From Hyaloscypha bicolor E (Eukaryota; Ascomycota; Leotiomycetes; Helotiales; Hyaloscyphaceae), in the NCBI RefSeq assembly GCF_002865645.1, contig NW_020194618.1, positions 526,885 to 590,884 on the forward strand: a DNA stretch of 64,000 nt. The letters run 5' to 3'. The position numbers and the translations under genes are program-made. Below the pieces are notes generated by a model. It searched no databases. It had not been told where the DNA came from and worked only from the letters and a program-made list of their open reading frames with translations. Positions 24,194-35,987 of the stretch are shown one piece after another (the stretch's first letter is position 1; each line of letters starts with the position of its first letter).

Positions 24194-26129
24194 CTATTTA
24201 CAGCCAAGAATACCAGCTAAAACATGCTCTGCGTCTTTTCCGATCCCTTTCGACTTCGCGAGTGCCATCTTTAGACACTTCACTTTCGCCATCGCGTTGC
24301 CTTCCTCCTTCGCCACTCGATCTTTGTAAATGAACATGGAGGGTACACGAATAGTAAGCTTCGTCCCCGTTAGTCGGTCTCTGAATCCAATTTTCTCGTT
24401 TTTTTTAGAGGGTGGATGGGGAGACGTGAAAGAAGCGTACCTGAGTGAACAGTGAAGCCTGGCGGATTCCTACTTCCTCTGCAATCAATTTGAGTCTTCC
24501 CAGTGCCCATTTCCGTTGGTCCTCGGTGGTGTGATCCGATATCGTTACTATGAACAACGGCCACATGATGAAAAGCGCCAAAGAACTCTTTCCTCCCAAG
24601 GCGTCTTTCTCAATCTCGGGGGTGCGGTTTCTTGTGAAAGCTTCAGGGAAATTTCCCAAGAAAATAGGGACAGCCGCAATGATATCTTCTATCAAGTTTT
24701 TGGAAATTCGTGCCGTTGATGCATACTCAGGAGTGATGCGATAATCCTCGTCCGGGTGCAACCAAGCGTTGGCACGAACTATTCCTGCGCCGAGCATTAT
24801 TCGATTCGAGCGCATTATACACCACGCAGTTGCGATCGAGATGTCTTTATACTCATCAAGTCTCCCGGGAAAGGAAGGGCTGTGTTCAAGTCGACTCACG
24901 TCGACCTCATCAACCCATGCAACTGAAGAAAAAGACCACTCTGGGGTCTGTGAGAGCTCCCAGTCTCTAAATTTCGTTTCAAGATCTTGAGCCATTGTCT
25001 GGACCTCGATTATGCTGTCAGTATTGGAAGGGTTCATCGCCGCTTCTGCAAGAACGTCATTGGCTTTGGCGTGTAATGTTGCAGTTTCGAGATTTAGTCT
25101 TGCGACCTGGCAGGGTAATCCGTCTTTAGTGCCCAATTGCATCCACCACCCAACACCAAGAGGTGGCGGAGTGGAAGAAACAAAGCAGTTAACGATCTAG
25201 CGGTGTTAGTGTACAACCCTGAAATGATCACCCAAAGACGAACCAGTTGTGAACGAGCCATAATGTGGAGAACACGTCCCAGTGGAGAAAGAAGTTTCCT
25301 CTGTGCTCTCATTTTGACCAACATTGCAGCACCCTCGGCATGTGAAGACCATCCATTTAGCAGTGTGTTAGTACCAGTAAATGCCTATGTTTCCCATTAG
25401 CCCCGCAACAAGATTATAGTTGTGTAATAGTCACCTCAAAGACCCCCAGAATGAGGACCGTTGCAAGTGTCTGGTCCTCTAATGCAAGTTCAGGGTCTAG
25501 CAACGCTTCGTTGACTTGTTTCAACGCTTTAGCATATTGCCTCGCAGCTTTAGCAAGCACCAATTGGTATCTCCGCCTATTTCCAAATGCAGCCATGGCC
25601 ACAGCCATGACCGCTGTATTTAACGAAGTCCCCGGCGAGATGAGTGACTTCTCAGCCTTCATTGCCGGGATAATGAAATCCATGTAGCTCCTAGAGTTTC
25701 CCTTGCACGGCAATAAAACGAAACTATTGATGAAATGACACAGAGCTTCCTCTTCGATCGATGTTGATATCCCGTACGTTGGTGGAGCGAGGATGATTGT
25801 TTCGGGGGGCGAAACGGATCGGTAGGTAACATTGGTGATAGAATTGGACCAGTCGCTCTGGTAGAGATCCATATTGCCCGCGCTTGGCAATTGACTCCAG
25901 TTGATTATATCCCCTTTTCCACTTCCAAGCCTTCGCAGGAAGAGCTGGTTCCTGTATCCTGTGCACTCGCGTTTGGACTTTTGACAGCGGAAGCATGTTG
26001 GCTTTCGCTCATCGCACTGCACGTGCCCGATTAGCTTCGATTAGAGCAGGATAACCAGAGTATAACTACCTTGATACGTCGTGCTCTGCATGTTCCACAA
26101 CCTTGTGAGGGCTTTCCAGTATTGACCAT
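24194..26129 (-). CDS. Zn2Cys6 fungal transcription factor
   Basis: The five-exon model (26129-26070, 26016-25435, 25384-25244, 25196-24441, 24358-24194) has introns of 53, 50, 47 and 82 bp, all phase 0, and gives 567 aa. Splicing of exons 1 and 2 rebuilds the zinc cluster CGTCRARRIKCDERKPTC, then FRCQKSKREC, with the classic junction after the RRIK codons. The middle region shows the fungal TF pattern (DFIIPAMKAEKSL, AFGNRRRYQLVLAKAARQYAKAL). The last exon is least certain; without that intron the frame would end near 24405. It probably acts as a nuclear DNA-binding regulator. Its neighbours on the right (aldolase relic, salicylate synthase, methyltransferase) are candidate targets, by position only. 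Confidence 0.85.
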
Positions 26130-27215
26130 TTTGGGGCTTATTGATGGTAAGGAAGAGAATTCTGTTGCCCTCTCCACCAAGAACTTCAGGATGATATATG
26201 AAGCACAGAGGAGTGAACTGTGAAGATCAAAACTTCGTCATTGATTCTAATCGGAGAATAAGCAAATAAGATCCAAGCCTCCTGGTAGTGTGGCTTGAGA
26301 CGAAACATGGTGGGGCAATATTGAGCACAGAACGGCATTAGGCTCCTACCAACACGTTGTTAACCCCTTGTATGTGCCACCACGAATCGGAAGATTTCAT
26401 TTTGAAACTTTCCTCGCAAGGAGCTAGATTCGCAAGCGACTAAACGTTGATGCATTGACTGGTAGGCATTTGTGCAACGATTCTGTTGACGCAATTACTC
26501 GATGGATGATCCTTGAACGAGGTCTGAGAGCGAACGTCTCTACTTCTGGAAAGACCCGGAAAAAGAAGAAACTTTCTCGTGATTGATCAAACAGCAAACC
26601 TACTGTTTCGTTCGAGGTCCTTCGGGAAAGAAGTTACCCCGACATGTCCGGCAACCCGGATACACTGACACCCATGACAATCACTGTCAGCTGTCAACGC
26701 TCACAGCCGCGGCACCTTCTGTGACTTGATTGTACTACCATACTCTAGACGTATCAACTTGGAGAAACAACATTTCTCGGAGTCATGGAGATGTGCGTAT
26801 TCGTAATATAAAGCATCGGTGATCTCCAGATGACCCAACGCAGTGGGAAGCCGAAAGTGGGGCTTGTGGAGCCTGGCGCCAGGTCTGACGTCCCCCAAAA
26901 CTCGAAAATGATGACTCCATACTTTAACGATGTGAGAAAAAGATGGTGTCGAAGAATTACATCTGTGAGGTCCTTCTGAAACACAACTTCTCCGGATTGC
27001 TGATACAGCAACACATCCTCACCATGGGCTCGATTGATCCTCTCTGGCACCAGTGATATTCCTCTCTCTTACTAGAACGAGATGGTTCAAAATGCGTGGT
27101 CAACTGCTGGAAGTGCGGAGTTCGATTTTCGGAGTTGGTGATTATTACTTTCGGAAGTGACGTGAAACTGATCGTCGATAGGTGATACCATCACAACTTC
27201 CACAATATCTCATCC
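26130..27215. other. Intergenic with an unexplained minus-strand open stretch
   Basis: This is upstream DNA shared by the regulator (minus) and the aldolase relic (plus), so it could act as a bidirectional promoter. At 26754-27050 (minus) there is an open stretch of about 98 codons (PERINRAHGEDVLLYQQSG...) and an overlapping one ending at 26701. I recognise no family and no clear splice pair, so it is noted, not called. Confidence 0.4.
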
Positions 27216-28021
27216 ATGTTGATGGCCATCCAAAATACAACTCTCTTTGACGATGGCTATGGACAAAACCCGACCACTTCATCTTTGGAAGTTCACATGG
27301 CCGAGTTATACAACCACAAAGTCGGAGTTTTTCTCCTCTCGGGTGCCATAGGAAACCAAATCGCTCTGCGAACACTTCTCACTCAACCTCCACATTCCGT
27401 TCTAAGCGGTCATCGAGCACATATCCTGTGTCTCGAAGCCGGAGGAGTTTCTATGCTGAGAGGTACTATGGTCGAAGGTGTGGTGCTTCCATTCAATGAC
27501 GTTGTACTACTCAAATGGTTCCAGGGCTCCACTTGGTAGTTTTCTCGCTGGAAGAACGGCCTTCATAGAGCTAGCGAGATGGATGAGACAGGCTATTGTT
27601 GATACCTTGAGACAACCTGGAGATCTGGTGGCTGCAGCCCGGAGCGCTGTCGATGTGAACTTTGGGGCCGGGTCAAATGGAAAGGGCAACGTTTTGAAAA
27701 GGACTCCTGCCATTGCTCAACGTATCGAAGCATTCCGGCAAAGCCTGGGTGGTTCTGTTGCTCATCTAGTTGATACTAACATGGTTTGGATCGATCATCG
27801 ACCTCAAGAAAGCTGTAATCGATTCGCAAACACTGAGAGAAGGGGCAAGAAAAAGTGGCGTGAAGTTGACAAGTGGTAGAATTGCGGTACATTGCCAGGT
27901 AGGTATTGAGGTTGTAAAGAGGCTGGAAGCTGTCTTCGCTATGTTGGTGCGGAAATGGGAGACCAATTCTTACTGTCTGGTGGAGTTGAAACCTGCTTTT
28001 GCGTTGAAGATTCCCAAATAG
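27216..28021 (+). pseudogene. L-threonine aldolase-like PLP enzyme, decayed
   Basis: The first part (MLMAIQNTTLFDDGYGQNP..., GVFLLSGAIGNQIALRTLL, QPPHSVLSGHRAHI, EAGGVSML) is clearly a low-specificity threonine aldolase. At about 27500 roughly 100-120 residues are missing, and the frame shifts into a segment where the family's CxSKGLGAPLGS motif reads YYSNGSRAPLGS. The PLP-binding Lys has therefore become Asn. A second frameshift near 27795, beside a repeated GATC/ATCG stretch, moves the C terminus (IDLKKAVIDSQTLREGARKSG) into a third frame. The intact enzyme cleaves threonine to glycine and acetaldehyde; this copy should be inactive. It reads away from the minus-strand regulator. Confidence 0.85.
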
Positions 28022-29067
28022 ACCATTGTTTCCCCCCCCCCCCCCAAAAAGAGGGAAGAAAGAAAGAAACGCTTGACGATGTCATGAACTCATGTCCTTC
28101 AATTTGAATAGATGGCCGCCTGGAGTATTGAATGTCCCCTGCAGGTAGGTTGCTTGCAATGCAGGTGTCACTGATCCAGTGTATCAAAGAACTACTCATA
28201 CTACTCATACTACCTATGAATATTCGTAGTTAGCGTGATTATAATATGAGTGGTAAGATTCTTTACAAATTATTTTTTTTACAAAGAGTAAGGAACAGTG
28301 ATTTGCATGAATGGTTGTCTGATTAGAAACTTGTGGGAGCATCTGGTATCTAGCTAAATAAAGGGGAGCTGCTGAGTAAGCTGAGCTAAGCTCCCTAGTA
28401 CCTATGCCCGTACCCGTACGACAAAAATTAATTAGTGTAAAGTATATAATAATAAATACTTATAAAAAGTAACAATTACTCGTAGCATGATATAAAATAC
28501 GATATTTCTTTATAATTACTTATAAAAGAAAAAGGAAAGACTCAAACTCATCGCCAAAAGTGCTCCAGAGAACAGAATTGGACTCCGCCTCATTTACTGC
28601 TGAAACTATACCTATCCCACCACCGGCTGAGCTCTCCAACACTTTTCGGTCGTTCGAGTTTGCGGACACGCTTTATTATGATGGGCGCTGAATGACCCTA
28701 GTGGGAGATACCACTGGAAAAAAACTGGGGTCTGAAGTATGAAAATGGTTCTTGTTTTACGTAAGATTAAATGTACTGTTCGTGTAGCCTGTAGGCAGCT
28801 ATTTCGATTACTTGAATAAGAATTTAATTTTGCTATTTTCATACTCGTATTAAGATAGAAGCTCTCAAGAAAGAGAAACCAAAGCCGAGACAGCAACTTT
28901 CAGAGAGCATAACGAGAAGAAATCCAATCTTTTTAACGAAACATGTAGTATCAAGGCCAACGAGGTAATCAGACCCAAGATGAGAAGAAATACCAAGCCA
29001 ACGCCGCGGACAGACATTCAACTAGAGAACCCCAAATTGCAAGGATATCCGCAAGCCAGCAGAGTAT
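28022..29067. other. Intergenic, with a poly-C tract and AT-rich stretch
   Basis: A run of about 14 C begins near 28031, just after the aldolase relic. A short ACTACTCAT-type tandem lies near 28188-28212. About 28430-28530 is AT-rich, similar in tone to RIP-affected DNA. No gene is supported; this is the 3' flank of the salicylate-synthase-type gene. Confidence 0.5.
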
Positions 29068-30847
29068 CTACTTGCCCTCATACACGATGTATGGAGCAAT
29101 ACTTGCCATCTTCTCGTGCGTTTCAGTAAGTTCCCTCTCCGGATTTGACTGAGCAATGATACCAGCTCCAGCTTGGATCCAGGAGTTGGTTGAGTCCTGA
29201 AGGACTATGCGAAGACACAACGTAGCTTCGAAGAAGTCTTCCTTTGGGTCGATGAGAAGAACTGCTCCAGAATAGAGCTCCCGCGGCCGGGTTTCGAGAC
29301 GGTCGATTGCCGCAAGGGCTATGTCCTTCGGGATTCCAGTCGCTGTGATGGATGGAAACAAGACATTGAAAGCAGTCCATGGATCTGCCTTCGAAGAAAG
29401 TTGTCCATGGACACTAGATCCGAGGTGCTGAACACTTCCTCGATCCTTGATGGTCATCTGTCAAAGGGTAAATCAGTACCGTCTCGAAGGAGAGTTTGAA
29501 TACTGGAAAGGTTTTCAAAATCCTAGAATTCCGAAAGAATTCTGGACAGAGTATGGTAAATAGCAGGCGAAGGAACTCACCAAATCCTTGACACAGATTG
29601 TGTCAGGAGCGCAGAACTGATTGAGCTCAGATACGGCCTAGATGAAAGTCAGAGAACCACGCTCTCGGGATCAATTTAGATTGATAATCGTACCTCTTTG
29701 ACTGAGATTACGTGCTCAACAATTTCCTTTGGATCGCTGATCAATTCCTGGCGTAACATTTGGATTGCGTCCTTTGTTCCAACTCGTGAGCATGTTCCTG
29801 CTAGTGGCCTGGGAGATTGAGTTGTCAGCGTTTGCCATACTTTTGCATTGTTCGTCAAGCTGTTTAAAAAAAACCATAAAAGTGGGAGCAGTGGGCTTGA
29901 ATTTGCTTACTCGGTGACCACTCTGCCTTTTTGAAAAGCCATCACAAGTTCTGGACTGAAACCTGTTGCTTGGAAGCCACCATGATTGAGTGTATAGCTC
30001 CGTGCTGGATTGTTTGCACGACGTCCATGAAGCAGGGTTGATGGCATGTCAACCAGTTTCTCGAGGTCCACGGACCGAGACGAGATAATCTTGCTGTATT
30101 TCCCTGCTTTGATTTCTTTGAGTGCTTTCGAGACGAGGACCTTATACTCTTCTTCATTGCATTGAGTGCTGACTGGTTGAGGATCTCTGACTTGTATAGA
30201 CGGTGCACATGTACCGCTAAGAAAGTCGCACACTTCTGTCAAAAGCTCCTCATCGTATCCCTGAACAGTGATGCCCTCCGGTCTCACGGTGATTTCCAGT
30301 TCTGGAACCACTATAAGGAATTAATAACTTATCATTTCAAAGAGTAGGGAGCCAGGAGGGAGCCGGGAGACTGAAACATGCTTCCGGCCAGTAAGAATAG
30401 GAGATCGGGATATAGGACACAGGAAATAGGTTCCTTACTGATACTGAGGATCGGCCAACGCCCTGGAGTGTACGACTGCCCTCGAACGTGAGCACCATAG
30501 TTAAAGCCGACTTGGCCGAATAACCGCCCTTCGTGTTGCTGTGATTGCTCTGTGACAAAGTTTTTTACAAAATCCGTCAAAAATCCAGGAATGAGGCAGT
30601 TTCGTTCCTTCCCCTGTCCACTAATCCATGCGGTCTCCCCCTTCGGATCGGCTCGGAGGGAAGAACGACTGCCAAGTCCAATGTGCCAAACATCTTTACG
30701 CTCGTATGCGAAGTGGTCGAGACTCTTGTATTTCCTGAGCAAGATGACAGTGGTCTCCAAGCCGTCTTTGCATGCCGGTAAGGCCACCGCCAGTCTTGGC
30801 ACCGGCGCCGGGGTGTCTTTCATAGAAGCGAAGGACGTGACTGGCAT
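29068..30847 (-). CDS. Salicylate-synthase-type chorismate-utilising enzyme
   Basis: The five-exon model (30847-30439, 30310-29911, 29808-29694, 29637-29581, 29457-29068) has introns of 128, 102, 56 and 123 bp and gives 456 aa, close to bacterial MbtI and Irp9. Motifs in order: GFNYGAHVRG; YSKIISSRSVDL (Lys about 210, aligning with the general base of MbtI); GFQATGFSPE (Glu about 257); TEPLAGT; PKEIVEH (Mg ligand region); QHLGSSV; LFPSITATGIPK, where anthranilate and ADC synthases have a different GxPK loop; LYSGAV; GAGIIAQSNPERELTETHEK. Bacterial relatives convert chorismate via isochorismate to salicylate plus pyruvate, usually for siderophores. All expected catalytic positions look intact. 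I see no signal peptide. Isochorismate synthase is the main alternative. Confidence 0.88.
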
Positions 30848-32907
30848 AGCGGAGCTTTGGAACGAGTTCGTCTTGCGTGATGGGGGGGTGAAATGGAGGA
30901 TGTTGTTTCGGCTTGAAGATAGAAAAATTCTTTTCGTTTAGGAGTCAGGGAACTGACGACGGAAAGAATCCATTGTGGTGTGAAAATCTTTCACAGTCTT
31001 TGCTTGTTGAGTCGAAGCTCGCTAAAATCACTGTTGTGTAAAGACGCCGTCATGGTCTGATGTGGGACCAAGAAGCTCCATAAATGATCTAATTTGGGCT
31101 CCAGAGAGTTTCAAGCATGTAGATAAACGTAGGAGGCGCCGGGGAGAGAATGATCCGTGGAGGTATGCATGCTGGAATCAGGTCTGTAGCCCCCTTAAGC
31201 CTCCTGTTGAATTGGTACTAGCTTACCAGTCCTTCCAGCACCAGGTTCAACCACTAATTTAGGGTTCTCCACTCTCATTTGTCATGCGTCACTCGCCGAG
31301 CTTACCAAACTTACTAGTATATTGTTATTTTAATTACTTTTGATTTATTAGCTAATTTATAATATATTAGAGAAAGCGGGCTCGGTATTATTAATATTGC
31401 TATAATGCAATAGAAATAAAGACCCTTACTTTAAATACTTTCTCCTCTACTTTTAGACTTTACTCTCTTATATTTAGTTATTCCGCAGACTGTTAACCTC
31501 CAATATATCGATTTTCCATTAATAAATCGATTACTTTCCAATACCTCAAATGTTATAGTCACGAACAGGAGGTATCTCAGCATAGAAAAAGCTATTTCTT
31601 GTGATCTCTGTGGCGTCGACGTGCATGTTGAGATCGTATCCTTTGATGAGCGCTTAAGCCTTGATCTCATGGCCTCTCAACTGTCTTCGTTGACGAGAAA
31701 TGTCTTTCAAGATCTCAGAAAGCATTTGGTAAGGATCTGCATAATATTGGCGGGGGGATGGTCAGAAGGCGTTTTCACACCGCTTCCATCATGTATTCAT
31801 CTCACAGACTCGGCAAGAACTCCCATCTGTCGCTTCATCCTTCTCCCTTGTACATCTCGTAACGAGCAAATTTCTGGAGAAGATGGACGCTCAAGGGAAG
31901 GGTGTGGATTAGGTAAAGCCATGAACGTGGAGTGAAGAGATATCTAATGAGTCACATCATGGCGAATTTCCACAAATGTTGGTAAACTCGCGAATGTGAG
32001 TGGATTGTGAAGAGGACCCGACGGTATGGTTCTGCCGCCCCATTTTCGTCGTTTCATGAATTCATATTCAAATACAATTGATCACAGGACTAAGCTCTGA
32101 GCCGCAGAACTAGTCAATCAGAAACGATTGTTCCGGCAGAATTCCTCCGTACTGTAAGTGCTTTCGATCAAAAAGCAATTATTCCCGCGCCCCCTCCCTT
32201 TCCGAAGAATCGAATAAGCTCCATTGGCCGGTTTCAGAGCCAAATGACACCATCATTGAGATGAAGCCTCAATTTAAAAAGTTTCTTGTCCCAGCAACCC
32301 GGTCAGAGGAACTTGGAAGTTGGAATGTGGAAAGCCACAGCCCATATAGACCTATCGGAAGCCATATCCAATGAGGAATGTTGGAGGAAGAGCTCGTTCT
32401 TCCGATCGATCGCATGGACGATTCGAGCTAACTTGGGGTCTCGTGTCTTTTTCTCTTTCCACCGTGCTTAGGGCGCCGCCACCTCCATCATACGTATGAG
32501 TTCTCGAGCAGTTATGTTGCTCAGTGTCCGTTGCTTTTCTGACCCCAAAAATCTATGTGATATATCACAGGAAATTTGAGACAATTCCCTTGGGTATCTT
32601 GCCACCACCAATGCGAATCACCGCGAGTCCCAACTCATGCGAGGATGATATGAGATCCCGTAAAACTGCATTCATCGGGGTTTTACTTCGGGGAGTCGGT
32701 AAACACTCCTGTTATCGAAGGAAAAAATCCCAGATCTCAAGTTTCCTTGACGTAGGAGGCATTGTTGGGCACACACTGCGGGCAGGTTGATATATTAAGA
32801 TTAAATATGCTCTTGAATTGCAACCACTCTCTTCAGAATAACAATCGAACCACTTGAAAACTTATTCTTTCTATCTTACTTTTGGGTTGAGAAACTAATC
32901 TAAACCA
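30848..32907. other. Long intergenic, no gene recognised
   Basis: This 2-kb stretch lies between the divergent salicylate-synthase-type and methyltransferase genes, so both promoters are probably here. An AT-rich patch lies at about 31310-31450. Several short open stretches exist (for example 31621-31935, plus), but none shows a domain, and base composition does not favour coding. It could hold a decayed gene I cannot identify. Confidence 0.45.
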
Positions 32908-33996
32908 TTGGAGTCGTCAAATGAGAAAATTGGTTCAACAACTCAAGAAGATCACTACGTGCTTGGGAGAGGCGTATCCGATTCTATCCGGTCAGTCGCC
33001 GCCCTCAGTGCGTCTATCACCAGAGCCATCACTAAAATCAACTTAGGTTGGACGCTCAGCACTTGCTTTGGGGAATGTACCTCGGACATATTTTGCACCC
33101 ACAAATCCCTATCACAGAAGGCATGAAAATAGCAGAACTTGGAACGGGTACAGGGTACATCTTATCACACCACCTCAGAGGCTTGCTTGCTTATGCTAAT
33201 AAACCTCAAACCAGAATTTGGCTTTTCGACGCATCAAGAAAACTCCCACCTGCTGTCGAACTCCACGGCTACGACCTCAGCGACGGCCAGTTTCCAGCAA
33301 GGCACCTTTGGCCTGAAAACGTCATTTTGGGGGTGATGGACTCGTTGATTGATCCTCCATCGAATCTTGTTGGACAGTATGATGTTGTGCATTTGCGGAT
33401 GTGGGCTAGCAACTTGAAGGAGAATGATACGGCGCCAGTGCTAGAACACGCGAAGAAGCTCTTGAGTAAGGAATTCTGCATAGATCCATGCACGACTTTC
33501 TGAGAGTAATACTGATGGTAAAATGCAGAGCCAGGAGGATACATTCAATGGGAGGACGCAGACTTGGTCAACCAAGCAGTCTGCGGCGGGGAAGCAGAGC
33601 AGTTCGCTGGCATGATGAGAGAACTTTTCAAGCAAGTCGGGCTGCAATATGAGTGAGTTTCCCTTCCCAATCCCTAAATATGTCTTACCTGACGCTCTTT
33701 CTCATCTTATTAGATGGGTCGCGGACCTTCCAAACCGTTTTCCATCTCACGGTTTCGAAGTCCTCCACACCGGGAACAAGAAGTTCCACCACGACTTGAT
33801 ACAGCTTTGCACCAATACGTATCTCATGGCCATCGCCGAAATTCTGCGAGGAATTGAACGAAACTCAGTTGCAAGTGACTCGACTATCTCGGTGTGGGTG
33901 CACGAGGAGACGCTTTCTAAGCTTCTCCAGAATACGAAGCATGGGATGGTTTATAATTGGATTCCGATAACTGTTCTGGGACAGAAGAAGAACTAG
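32908..33996 (+). CDS. SAM-dependent methyltransferase (LaeA/UMTA-like), start codon lost
   Basis: Four exons (32908-32990, 33047-33466 minus one base, i.e. to 33465, 33529-33652, 33714-33996) join in frame to about 302 codons. Splicing gives DSIRLDAQHLLWGMYLG, IAELGTGTGY (SAM-binding motif I), YDVVHLRMW, LLKPGGYIQWEDAD and a C-terminal region ending in LGQKKN. This is the fungal LaeA/TdiE-like methyltransferase layout. The frame has no ATG: it begins after a stop at 32896, and where a Kozak start is expected the DNA reads ACCATTGGAG, as if one T had been added to ACCATGGAG. It may be a recent pseudogene, an upstream exon may supply the start, or it may be a sequencing error. It is divergent from the salicylate-synthase-type gene. 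Confidence 0.75.
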
Positions 33997-34907
33997 AGGT
34001 GTTCTTGCTATCAAGACTGGGAATTTGAATCAATTCCATTTTATTAGGATATCGTAATTGAAATCTCGTTGCCGCTTCGCTGTAGATCATCCTTTGATTT
34101 AACTCAAAATCAAAATTCATAGTGTCCGGGCACGCACATGCTCGCGATCCATGCCTCGAAATTTTAGCGACAATACACAGAATGTGTAGTTTACAGCGTA
34201 CAGGACGCTAAATTTACAGGGCGTTAGGACCCCATTGAAGGTTTGGGATGACTCGCTTCAGAGGCGCTCGTAGCATGTAAAACAGGCGCTCAGTATGTTA
34301 GAGTAAGCAGATTTCTCCGATCTAAATTCAAATTACCTTCGGCTTCTATTAACTAGTGTCCTCGATGAGCTCCTTATTTTGGAAGAGAATAAAGGGTGGA
34401 AGGCTACATTTCCTGCTTCATGGTTATTGATCACTTAAGCGAGCTTTAAAGGGGGGCCATCTGGATGAGCCTAGCTTCGCTGCGGAAGTTGGAAAACATG
34501 ACAAGTTTTCTAGATAAAACTTGCTATGTAATCCGCTGAGTAATTCTTCGATACCTCGCTCGCAAATCGCGTTTTGACAATAGAACCTTCGAGTTTTCTT
34601 TCCGAATTATTCCCTCACTCGATGTGGCGTTCGTCGGGTGTTCGCGTAATCGCCCAGCAGAAATCGAGTTCAAAGTGGCTGAGTCCCCGGCCTATCCCCT
34701 GTATCTAGACAATTTACCCGGTGCACAACGACGCCATCTACGTATTTCAATAAAAAGGGAAACCCTGACAGGGGTAAGTGGGGTGGCACTTCCTAGAATC
34801 AGATAAGATTTATCTTCTCCCGGGGTCCAGTTTTCTTTCCTATCCCATTCTTCACATTGCAATAAGACACTTCGTCTTTGTACATATTTTCCCCATATAT
34901 TTGCAAA
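33997..34907. other. Intergenic, no gene recognised
   Basis: Only short open stretches without motifs occur here. It holds the promoter of the next plus-strand gene; a pyrimidine-rich segment (ttctttcctatcccattcttc) lies shortly before its ATG. Confidence 0.45.
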
Positions 34908-35872
34908 ATGTTAGAACTGCGAGATAGAATCGCAGCGATAGACAGAGCACTGCAGGATGTCCAAGAGGTAGAAATTGCACGACCTGGAACGCCAGTCCGC
35001 CACAGTCTGGACCACCGCTTCGACAAAACCGCGCCAGAAGTCGACGCAGCCCCCGCTCCCACACCTGCACAAGAGAAAGCCAACCCATTCGAATCCCTCA
35101 ACTCGCCACCGGAAAAACGATATTACGATAGCATCGCGGCGGCATATGGACTGGGAATTCTGGATACCGAGGAGTTTATGGAGTATATGGTATACAACGC
35201 GTTTATTACGAACTTGCGGATCTGCCCTGTGCACTTAACAGATTCGGGACACTTTTATTATGTAGAGCATCGCTCGTTTCTTCCGCATGTTCCTGGTGTG
35301 GTTTTGAGGCAGGGGACGGATAAGCAGGGGAAGAGTTTGGGGGTTGCGCATCTGCCGCTGACAGGGTCGAATAGTTTTGGGATTGGCGATTTTGAGGCGA
35401 GGCCTCTGGGCATGGTTTGGGAGAAGATGGAGAATACTGGGTTTTGGACGCATATGAAATATGGGTTTGTGCATGAGTTACCGAGTGGAGAGAGGAGGAC
35501 ATTTCATTGGATACGGACGAGGAATAATTTGATGGATGATCAGGGTGATTTGGTGCTCGTGGAGGACGGGAAGGAGGAATTGATATTAGGGGAGTATTTG
35601 GGGAAGGGGCTATTGAAGTGGAAGAAGAGAGGGAGACTGAGGATTAGGGAGGTCGGGGCTTTTGGTGAGACGTGGGAGTTGGTGGTTTTGTTGACCTGGG
35701 CTTCGGTCGTTGAGGTTCGTACTGCCCAAGGAATAATTTCGGATTCTGTGGCGAGGCAACTCTGTTCGACTATATACTGGAAGGTGCATACTGACTCAAG
35801 GGTGTTGAATAGTTGTCGAGACGAAGAGCGAGAGTGAGGCGCTATTCCCCGACCCATCTTATCGGCGTATGA
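34908..35872 (+). CDS. Conserved-looking fungal protein of unknown function
   Basis: I do not recognise the family. From ATG 34908 the protein starts with a short coiled-coil-like segment (MLELRDRIAAIDRALQDVQE) and a Pro/Ala-rich linker, followed by a folded-looking domain rich in aromatic residues (YYDSIAAAYGLG, CPVHLTDSGHFYYVEHRSF, FEARPLGMVWEKMENTGFW, ERRTFHWIRTRNN) and a hydrophobic end (WELVVLLTWASVVE). Unspliced, the frame ends at 35837. A good intron at 35715-35812 (GTTCGT, ACTGAC, TAG) would instead give 288 aa ending in a basic tail (LSRRRARVRRYSP). I prefer the spliced form because a hydrophobic segment followed by Arg-rich residues resembles a tail anchor. A tubby- or LURP-like barrel is possible but unproven. 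Confidence 0.6.
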
Positions 35873-35987
35873 TCGTGGTGTAGTGGCGACAATTATCAGA
35901 GAGTTTGTTGAAATATAGAAATTGGGTAATAGATACCAACTCTAATTCATAATCGTCAGCAATAATACCCAACTTCAAAGGCCTCCT

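Noticed and set aside
26701..27050. Overlapping minus-strand open stretches (PERINRAHGEDVLLYQQSG...)
   Set aside because: Looks somewhat protein-like, but I could not join the pieces with convincing splice sites or place it in a family.
31621..31935. Plus-strand open stretch in the gap before the methyltransferase
   Set aside because: Begins at a plain ATG but shows no motif, and its composition is not coding-like.
35715..35837. Unspliced end of the unknown protein gene as the main form
   Set aside because: The overlapping intron has good donor, branch and acceptor signals and yields a more sensible end, so the unspliced end is kept only as an alternative.
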